From assembly GCA_002502855.1 (NCBI GenBank), contig DAQK01000034.1, forward strand, positions 1 through 12,584: 12,584 nucleotides of DNA. Reading direction: 5' to 3'. Shown here piece by piece: positions 7,067-12,584 of this stretch (position 1 is its first letter; each line of letters begins with the position of its first letter). The position numbers and the translations under genes were made by a program. The DNA is from Methanobacterium sp. UBA279 (lineage in GTDB: Archaea > Methanobacteriota > Methanobacteria > Methanobacteriales > Methanobacteriaceae). Below the pieces are notes generated by a model. That model searched no databases and was not told where the DNA came from. It saw nothing but the letters and a program-made list of their open reading frames with translations.

Positions 7067-8295
7067 TTACTTTCTAGATTTTAAAATTTCTTTCTTAGCA
7101 TTTAATGCGGGTTCAAAATCAGGATCCAGTTGTAAAGCTTTGTTAATGCATTTCAAAGCTTCTTGATATTTCTTAATTTTTATAAGGGCCTTTCCTTTGT
7201 CACTTAAAGTTTCGATATCATCCGGATCTATTTTTAATAGGTTATTAAAAGATTTTATTGCCTCTTCGTAGTTACCCAATTCCATCTGGATGTTGCCTTT
7301 ATTAAACAAGGTTTCAATATCGTTTGGATCTAATTTCAATACCATATTATAACTTTCTAATGCTTCTGAAAATTTTTCAAGTATTGCCAATGTATAACCT
7401 TTCTTAAACCATGTATTAACATCATCAGGATTTAATTTTAAGGCATTATCAAAAAGATTTTATAGCATCCTGATATTTTTCTCAATTTATTTAGTATGCA
7501 TCCACGGTTATACCATAATAAATAATTTGGATCAATTTTTAGAGCCTCATTATAGCTTTCTAATGCCTCTTGATGTTTTCCAATATTGGTAAGGGCATTA
7601 CCTTTGCAATACAATGTATCCGTCTTATTTGGATATATTTCTAAAACTCTATCATAACTGTCTATCGCTTCTCGATAATCTCCCATTCTTGCTAAAAGAT
7701 ACCCTTTATTATGCCATGCATCAACATAGTTAGGATCTATCTTTAAAACATTATTATATGCTTTTAAAGCCATTTTGTGATTACCCAGCATATTTAATAC
7801 TACTCCTTTGCCAAACCACGTTTTAGCACTATTTGGATTGATTTCTAAAGCTTTATTATAAATATCTAAAGCTTCCTGATATCTTCCAAACTTTGTCAAA
7901 ACTGTAGCTTTACAGTCCAAAGCATAAAAATAACGTGGATTGATTTCTAAAGCTTTATTATAATATTCTAGTGCGTCATTATTTTTTCCAAGGATTTCCA
8001 ATAAGGCACCTTTGTTGGTTAATGCACCAACATATTCCGGGTCTAATTCTAATGCCTTTTCATTAGCTTCTAAAGCATCTTGATATTTGCCTAATTCCCT
8101 TAAAACTACACTTTTCCCATACCATGCATTGGTATAGTATAAATCTGTTCTTAAAATCTCATCGTAGCATTCTATAGCTTTTTGATATTCACCTTTGCTA
8201 TTCAGTTCATGAGCTTTTCTTATAAGTGAATTCTTCTTAAATTCGCTAAGTAATCCTATAAAAACACCTTCTGTCAAATAACTAACTATTACCAT
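7067..8295 (-). pseudogene. TPR-repeat protein, frameshifted twice, with a doubtful start codon
   Basis: Tetratricopeptide repeats form helical scaffolds for protein binding; the partner is unknown. Eleven repeats of about 34 residues are visible, each close to KGxxLxxLGxYxEALxxYNKALEIDP. The frame from 8295 runs through seven repeats and breaks in the eighth at a five-T run, 7476-7480. It breaks again at a five-A run, 7451-7455. Repairing both gives LRKYQDAIKSFDNALKLNP, then DDVNTWFKKGYTLAILEKF, joining perfectly to the last three repeats. The repaired protein is about 396-408 residues. ATG 8295 has no ribosome site; AAGGTG sits five bases before an ATA codon at 8259, where the typical N-terminus GLLSEFKKNSLIRKAHEL begins. 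A lost ATG start is therefore likely. No signal peptide or membrane helix is evident. Confidence 0.85.
8265..8270 (-). promoter_or_regulatory. Ribosome site pointing at an ATA codon
   Basis: AAGGTG on the minus strand is followed by five T and then ATA GGA TTA CTT. The spacing is ideal for a start at the ATA (8259-8257). This suggests that the ancestral ATG became ATA, or that ATA is used. Confidence 0.5.
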
Positions 8296-8327
8296 TCCAT
8301 ATTATGAAATATCGGTTTATTACATTG

Positions 8328-9202
8328 CTATTTAAGTAAAACATCAGGCACAACTTCTGACATTAAATGAAGTCCACTATGTATCACTATAGGCCCACCA
8401 GTAGACGTAAAAGGTGCAATTGACGCCAAGAAGGGAACAAAAATGGGACTAACAAACATACCAACACCAACTGAAGTCATAAATACACCCTTTAAAAAGC
8501 TTCGTGCTTGTTGTGTTTGTTTTCTAGCTCGTTCTTGTTGTTCAGGAGTCATTTCAGAAAAAGTAAGGCCACCCGTTGATCTTTCACGAACTTCTCCAAT
8601 TGGTTCCATATGTTCATAATAGTTTTCTACTGGATGAGTTGCCGCATGTACAACCACAGTTTTACTTGTTTTTGAACTACTTAAGCTAGGAAGTCTTATC
8701 ACAGGTAGATCAGGTGTTCTTATATATGTGTAGTACACTCCGATTTTTGGAGGTACATAATGAGGTATGGGTATACGGTAACTGGACGTTACCCATCGTA
8801 TGCCTAGGCGTAGTTCATTGTGGCCGGGAATGGGTATAAATCCCCACAATTTGTAACCTGGCACCCAAACATTATAAAGATACGGTACCGGATAACTAAC
8901 TCTCACAGTATAATAAGTATAATACCAGTAACCAGGTCTGACCACGTATAAATGAGGAATCTTGATATAACCATTGGCTTTTATCTCCTCCCATCTCAGC
9001 CTGAGTCAATAAAGTGGCGTTTACAGGTGCACTCCCACCAAATATCATAGCCACACCCATATAAAGCTCATCAAATTTAGCACGTGTCATCTCAATCAAA
9101 CCTAGGTTAGGGTCGAAAAGAACCACCATCGTACTGTTAATGCTTTTTATCACCTCAAAGTGATTTGTTCCATCCTCAATAGTGTCATTGGATAATTTTC
9201 AC
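8328..9202 (-). pseudogene. C39-type peptidase-like protein, 5'-truncated and frameshifted
   Basis: From about 9,200 down, the minus strand encodes LSNDTIEDGTNHFEVIKSI, MVVLFDPNLGLIEMTRAKF and DELYMGVAMIF. This matches the rear half of papain-like C39 peptidase domains, with the His (NHFEVI) and Asp (DPNLG) of the active site. The front half with the catalytic Cys is absent: the frame meets TGA at about 9,201 and another gene ends at 9206. After AEMG the frame shifts by one extra base near 8,988 (GGAGGAG). It then continues through EIKANGYIKIPHLYVVRPGY, a long Tyr/Pro/Val-rich segment (YWYYTYYTVRVSYPVPYLY), a polar linker and a hydrophobic C-terminus (FLKGVFMTSVGVGMFVSPIF). The GTG at 9153 with GAGG ahead could still start a short product. 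It is probably a remnant of a cell-surface or peptide-processing protein; the C39 assignment is by motif only. Confidence 0.65.
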
Positions 9203-9205
9203 ATT

Positions 9206-10351
9206 TTATGCTTTTTTCATGTATGCAACTTTAATTCCAGGTAACTTTTTACCTGCCACTTCTTTCAGTCTTTGATTTTCTGCAGGGAAATAATATTCTC
9301 CATAAACAGTAACATTATCCCCTTCCTTAAACGGGAGAACATTAGAATAAGACACGATTAAATATAACTTTTTAGACAATCCCTGTACACTAAGCGCGAT
9401 GTCTGTTCTTGTCCCGCTTTCTTCTATAACTTCTTCTTTACCTGTAATTTGTCCAGTTATCTGTACTTTTTCTCCAATGAACGTTTTAGGAGTACGTTGC
9501 ACAAGATTTACATCCAGCTTACCATAAAAATCATTATAAGAACCAATATCTCCATTTACAGGATCAAAATCATCTTCTTGCTTTTCGCGGTACATACCAA
9601 AGTACTTCATATTACTTCTACGAACCTGATATATTAAATTGGCTCCGATAATAAGTGTTAAAATTGAAAGAAAATCGCTTTCATCAGAAGTTATGGAACT
9701 ATCAAATCTCCAAATAATCAGGGTAACAATGTATTGAATAATAATAACACTTGTCATCAAAATGAAATACTTAAAAGACATCTCAACCTTATTAATCTCA
9801 AGATAGTAACCATAAATTATCATCATAATCCCAAATAAACTAAAATATATCCATAAAAGAGATTCAAACTGAACAAAACAAATTAAACCGGCAAAAATCA
9901 CTAATATTCCCAATAAAAACACGGCAATTTGCTTCAAATTCCACCTATTTTCATTTCTAACGCTTTCTGTAACTTTTTTCTCATTATTAATAGAAAAATA
10001 TGGGATATAGTAAAATTGCGCTATGATAGAAAGTGTAAACAATGAAGAACCAATTAACATATAATAAAATTCTAAGTTCATAAAAACTTGATTAAAAAAA
10101 TATATGTAAATCACAACAGCCCACTGAAATATATTAACACCAAAAAGCCAAACATAAGCAATCTTTTCTTTAAACTTATAATCAATATCTCCCTCCGAAT
10201 CCTGTTTTTCCATGTAAAACCCATAAATGAGGAAAACCAAGCCAACACTAACCCACCAAATATTAAAAAAGTAACCAAAGGGAAATAAGCTAAAAGAACC
10301 TAAAATAACACCAATTCCAATTAATAACACGAATATCTTTGGATTATCCAT
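9206..10351 (-). CDS. Eight-helix membrane protein with soluble C-terminal OB-like domain
   Basis: I do not recognise a named family. The 381-residue protein has two blocks of four hydrophobic helices (about 5-25, 29-46, 64-88, 92-115 and 139-161, 165-183, 192-214, 225-243). The blocks start alike (IGIGVILGSF... and LLGILVIFAG...) and both contain IYGFYME/IYGYYLE, so they look like an internal duplication. Residues 279-381 are soluble; the strand pattern FIGEKVQITGQITGKEE, IALSVQG, KLYLIVSYS, FKEGDNVTVYGEYYF resembles an OB fold. ATG 10351 is preceded by GTGAT seven bases upstream and by very AT-rich DNA (10362-10384) that could hold its promoter. The gene is intact, unlike its neighbours. 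The function is unknown; a membrane sensor or a NfeD-like anchor would be guesses. Confidence 0.75.
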   Translation of the reverse strand: MDNPKIFVLLIGIGVILGSFSLFPFGYFFNIWWVSVGLVFLIYGFYMEKQDSEGDIDYKFKEKIAYVWLFGVNIFQWAVVIYIYFFNQVFMNLEFYYMLIGSSLFTLSIIAQFYYIPYFSINNEKKVTESVRNENRWNLKQIAVFLLGILVIFAGLICFVQFESLLWIYFSLFGIMMIIYGYYLEINKVEMSFKYFILMTSVIIIQYIVTLIIWRFDSSITSDESDFLSILTLIIGANLIYQVRRSNMKYFGMYREKQEDDFDPVNGDIGSYNDFYGKLDVNLVQRTPKTFIGEKVQITGQITGKEEVIEESGTRTDIALSVQGLSKKLYLIVSYSNVLPFKEGDNVTVYGEYYFPAENQRLKEVAGKKLPGIKVAYMKKA

Positions 10352-10428
10352 ATAAATATCACATTAAATTTTTAAATTTTATATCTACAACGCATCTATT
10401 TGCATTCTATATGTATATCTTCACTATG

Positions 10429-10450
10429 AATTATCAGTACTTCGTAATGT
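10429..10450 (+). repeat. Left terminal inverted repeat of the insertion sequence
   Basis: AATTATCAGTAC followed by TTCGTAATGT matches the reverse complement of 11813-11834 at 19 of 22 positions. Confidence 0.75.
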
Positions 10451-10471
10451 AAGTATTTAATATTGTGCGGG

Positions 10472-11623
10472 ATGTATTATTTAGTTATGAGAAACAAAAA
10501 CACCCCGCGTGGTATGTTATTGAATGATAAGGTATTAAATCTTTCGATGAAGGTAATTAAAGATATGTTGGGATTGGATTCGGCGCCGAATGCAGAGTAC
10601 AGTGATGAAATAGTTGTTTATCATATTCTTAATGCTTGTGCTTCTCAATCCAGTGTTAATCAGGTTAGTGATATCTGTGATGATAGTCCTTCGGAAGGAG
10701 CAATCAGGTACAGGCTTCGTAAACTTGATTTAGAGACTGTTCAACAGGCTTTAAATGATAAACTGAAGATAAATGCGGTTAAAACCGTGCATAAGAAATC
10801 ACAATCCTTCGCAATTGATTTCGTTAACATACCTTACTACGGGGAAGAAGAAAACCAGGGAGACACCATCAAAACCAAACCCAAACAGGGAACCAGTCGA
10901 TTCTATGCTTACGCCTCCATATAACCTAATATTAAGGAATAAACGCTACACTTTGGCCGTGAAATACATACGACAAGGAGAAACTCTAAAAGACACCATA
11001 AACTTCTTATTAAGGGAAGTAGAGAATATGGGGTTTAAAATTAAAGGACTTTACCTGGACCGGGAGTTTTTCACCGTAGAAGTTATAAATTACCTTCAAA
11101 AAAGAAAACACACCCTTCATAATACCCTGCGTCCTGAGAGGAAGAAGCGGAGGCATACGAAACCTGTTTGTAGGCAGAAAAAAGCTATTCTGCCGAATAC
11201 ACCATAAGATCACAGGATGGAGAAGCCACCTTCACCATCCATATCGTGGTTAAGTACTCAAAAGACAAATACAAAACGAAAGGAATCAAATATTTCGCAT
11301 ACGCTACGTATGGTATGGACCTTCCCATATCCAAAACTTTTAAGGAGTATCGTAAAACGTTTTGGAATAGAATCCAGTTACAAACTAATGAACCAACCAC
11401 GAGCACGCACCAGCACCAAAAAAACCCGTCCTACAACTACTATATGTCGGATTAAGCCTCCTACTGGTCAACATCTGGATCTACATACCAATGGACACAC
11501 CTCAGCAAACCACGAAGAGGAGGCCGCCAACCACGAACCTGGACCTTCAAAAACCATGCTAAGACAAATCACCCGAAATAACAGAGGAAAAAACTCGGAT
11601 TCCAAGACGGAATCCCCATTTAA
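10472..11623 (+). pseudogene. ISH3/IS4-like DDE transposase, broken by eight or more frameshifts
   Basis: Joining the frames gives a transposase of about 380 residues. The N-terminal part holds the first catalytic Asp (SFAIDFVNIPYYG). After a shift near 10,922 comes GETLKDTINFLLREVENMGF and the second Asp (LYLDREFFTVEVI). After shifts near 11,110 and 11,180 come PFIIPCVLRGRSGGIRNLF and SAEYTIRSQDGEATFTIHIV. After 11,355 comes the third acidic residue (FGIESSYKLMNQPRARTS), inside an IS4-type Y-x2-R-x3-E pattern. Further shifts near 11,420, 11,488, 11,551, 11,577 and 11,590 lead to a tail ending DGIPI and TAA 11621-11623. Most defects act as single-base gains, several in A runs. ATG 10472 or 10487 could be the start; neither has a clear ribosome site. 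It cannot make active enzyme as written. Confidence 0.85.
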
Positions 11624-11748
11624 AAATCCACTAACTCCATCGTCAAATCCCCAAAAAAACCAAAGAAAAAAGCTAAAAACACGAATTACACATCAAAACT
11701 ACCAAATACTAGAACAAAACCAAAAAGAAACCATAAGAATTTACAAAC

Positions 11749-11768
11749 AAAAAAAGGTGTTAAACACC
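11749..11768 (-). terminator. Hairpin plus T7 on the strand antisense to the transposase
   Basis: The minus strand reads GGTGTTTAACACC, a near-perfect palindrome, directly followed by seven T. Transcripts entering the element from the right would stop here. The stem is short (5-6 pairs) and the loop very tight. Confidence 0.4.
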
Positions 11769-11812
11769 AAATCCTGAAACCAAAAAGCATTTTAAAACAA
11801 AAATTACAAAAA

Positions 11813-11834
11813 CACTTTACGAACTACTGATTAT
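11813..11834 (-). repeat. Right terminal inverted repeat of the insertion sequence
   Basis: The reverse complement reads AATAATCAGTAG followed by TTCGTAAAGT, pairing with the left end with three mismatches. It lies 190 bases past the transposase stop. Confidence 0.75.
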
Positions 11835-11891
11835 TGTAAAATTTCTTTGTATTAAAGCGATTGTGATGCGAAACTGTGCTGAGTAAAATAG

Positions 11892-11899
11892 TTTATATA
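11892..11899 (+). promoter_or_regulatory. Palindromic TATA box right of the insertion sequence
   Basis: TTTATATA inside GTTTATATAAAG matches the archaeal TATA consensus and is nearly symmetrical, so it could fire either way. Rightward, transcription would begin near 11,921, three bases before an ATG. Leftward, it would run into the insertion sequence towards the hairpin-T7 at 11,749-11,768. Confidence 0.4.
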
Positions 11900-11923
11900 A
11901 AGTGTAGTATATTCCTATTTTAG

Positions 11924-12067
11924 ATGTCAATAATGTGGTATAGAATAAGTTATAACCATATTTTACATGTACTGTGCCACCCAATTTCTTGGTGGAGCCA
12001 TAAGAGACTCCTGAAATTAGATTATTTAAATTTTATTATGCATTTTTCACTTTGTTCCACTCTCTAA
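11924..12067 (+). CDS. Possible 47-residue leaderless small protein or small RNA
   Basis: An ATG lies about 28 bases from the centre of the TATA box at 11,892, the spacing expected for a leaderless archaeal message. It opens 47 codons rich in Trp, His, Leu and Ser (begins MSIMWYRISY, contains ISWWSHKRLLK) and ends at TAA 12065-12067, overlapping the tail of the converging membrane-protein gene. The same DNA can fold into CCACC/GGTGG (loop of nine, about 11,979-11,995) or GGAG/CTCC just after it, so a small RNA is an equal alternative. No family is recognised, and it may be nothing. The rest of 11,835-12,035 shows no gene. Confidence 0.15.
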   Translation: MSIMWYRISYNHILHVLCHPISWWSHKRLLKLDYLNFIMHFSLCSTL

Positions 12068-12386
12068 CTCGAAATATAACTCCTAAAAATATCATTATTG
12101 AAATCATGATGATAGTAAAATAATCCCATAATGTCACATAAATATTGGATGATAGCAGAATGTAACATACCAAACCAAATATCACTAATATTAGGGAAAC
12201 AAATATCAAATGAGAAATATTCCTATGATTTAATAAATCAAATGTACCGGTAACAAAAAGTATACAACAAATAAATAGCATGGGAGTAATTAATAGGTAG
12301 TCATCTAAATTGACTAACAATAATAAAGCGAAAAAGCCAAGTATGAATTCTGCTCCTCTCATAAACACCATTACATACAACTCCAT
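12036..12386 (-). CDS. Small four-helix membrane protein, unknown
   Basis: The 116-residue protein consists almost wholly of four hydrophobic segments (about 10-27, 30-50, 59-80, 86-106) and ends in a basic tail, REWNKVKNA. Short four-helix proteins of this kind are common and unassigned in methanogens. The start is uncertain: ATG 12386 has no ribosome site, whereas the in-frame ATG 12371 has GGAG nine bases upstream. A TATA-like element lies near 12,440. Codon use is AT-rich like its surroundings. The gene appears intact. No motif gives a function. Confidence 0.6.
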   Translation of the reverse strand: MELYVMVFMRGAEFILGFFALLLLVNLDDYLLITPMLFICCILFVTGTFDLLNHRNISHLIFVSLILVIFGLVCYILLSSNIYVTLWDYFTIIMISIMIFLGVIFRVREWNKVKNA

Positions 12387-12584
12387 TAAACGCTGATTAA
12401 ATTCTTGAATATGATTCTAAAAAGACTAAAATAAAAAATATAAGAAAAATGTTTTAATGATCCTTTTTCATTATCTGAGTTTCTTACATTCATTAATTCT
12501 TTCTTCTTATTTAATCAACACGTCTACATTTTTCTCATCAACTTTTTTTTCAATTGGGCAATTGGTTTTTGTTGATAAAAGTTA
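12387..12584. other. AT-rich right edge without a recognised gene
   Basis: Apart from the TATA-like element near 12,440, I see only AT-rich, pyrimidine-rich sequence. On the minus strand 24 codons between two stops (12582 down to 12507) encode a protein-like stretch, CPIEKKVDEKNVDVLIK. It could be the broken tail of a gene to the right, but it is too short to call. Confidence 0.4.
12434..12444 (-). promoter_or_regulatory. TATA-like element for the four-helix protein gene
   Basis: The minus strand reads CTTATATTTTT, which would start transcription near 12,415, about 30 bases ahead of ATG 12386. Confidence 0.35.

Larger units (their letters stand above)
10429..11834 (+). mobile_element. Degenerate insertion sequence, ISH3/IS4-like
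   Basis: The element is about 1.4 kb and is bounded by related terminal inverted repeats enclosing a single broken transposase gene. Size, one-gene layout and the DDE motifs fit ISH3-type elements of archaea. I compared the flanks for a 5-base target duplication and found none that is convincing. The last 210 bases (11624-11834) are non-coding, A-rich and almost lack G on this strand. Confidence 0.75.

Noticed and set aside
7067..8295. The periodic TPR coding DNA as a tandem DNA repeat or CRISPR array
   Set aside because: The period is about 102 bases and set by protein repeats; the DNA units diverge too much and there are no identical repeats with unique spacers.
11185..11406. A 73-residue minus-strand frame within the insertion sequence
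   Set aside because: It is the reverse of the transposase DDE region and has no independent support.
10420..11840. A target-site duplication around the insertion sequence
   Set aside because: The bases next to the two inverted ends (GAATT and TATTG, allowing shifts of one) do not match.
11975..12015. A tRNA or tRNA fragment in the CCACCC...GGTGGAGCC stretch
   Set aside because: No T-arm GGTTCGAATCC-like sequence, no acceptor pairing and no proper cloverleaf could be found.
12507..12584. End of a minus-strand gene entering from the right edge
   Set aside because: The protein-like stretch is only 24 codons and is closed by a stop at the very edge; too little to support a gene.

Overview
The window looks like chromosome from a methanogenic archaeon of the order Methanobacteriales, most likely Methanobacterium or a close relative. 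The evidence is a clear hdrC-hdrB pair (CoB-CoM heterodisulfide reductase), a protein resembling the archaeosine synthase/TGT family, archaeal TATA boxes 25-30 bases ahead of genes, and Shine-Dalgarno sites of the AGGTGAT/GGAG type. Both flanks carry mobile-element material, and the stretch from about 7,000 to 12,000 reads as a decaying accessory region beside core metabolic genes.

Layout. (1) 1-412: A/C-rich, G-poor DNA that may hold the C-terminus of a transposase entering from the left. (2) 413-2207, minus: hdrC then hdrB, transcribed from a strong TATA box near 2,287. HdrC carries an unusual 106-residue Glu/Lys/Thr/Pro-rich N-terminal extension, and a good internal ribosome site sits exactly before the canonical HdrC start. 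(3) 2396-3728, plus: a CDP-alcohol phosphatidyltransferase and a short TGT/ArcS-like protein with short direct repeats on both sides. (4) 6578-3772, minus: a tight ATPase-permease-methyltransferase cluster of ABC-2 export type; the methyltransferase reading frame is broken twice. (5) 6735-7028, plus: a small unknown protein. (6) 8295-7067, minus: an 11-repeat TPR protein broken by two frameshifts, whose best ribosome site points at an ATA codon. (7) About 9200-8328, minus: the rear part of a C39-type peptidase-like protein, lacking the Cys half and frameshifted once. (8) 10351-9206, minus: an eight-helix membrane protein with a soluble, probably OB-like, C-terminal domain. (9) 10429-11834: a complete but heavily frameshifted insertion sequence of the ISH3/IS4-like DDE type, with recognisable 22-base terminal inverted repeats. 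(10) 11835-12584: a possible small transcript and a small membrane protein.

How the parts fit. HdrB and HdrC, with HdrA encoded elsewhere, reduce the CoM-S-S-CoB heterodisulfide at the last step of methanogenesis. The lipid-head-group enzyme and the tRNA-modification-like gene are ordinary housekeeping types. The ABC genes form an exporter of unknown substrate. I see no CRISPR array, no recognisable defence system and no complete tRNA or rRNA gene.

The two most interesting points are the HdrC extension with a probable dual start, and a repeated pattern of single-base gains in A/T runs that breaks several neighbouring genes. That pattern is either genuine gene decay or a sequence-quality artefact, and the sequence alone cannot decide between them.
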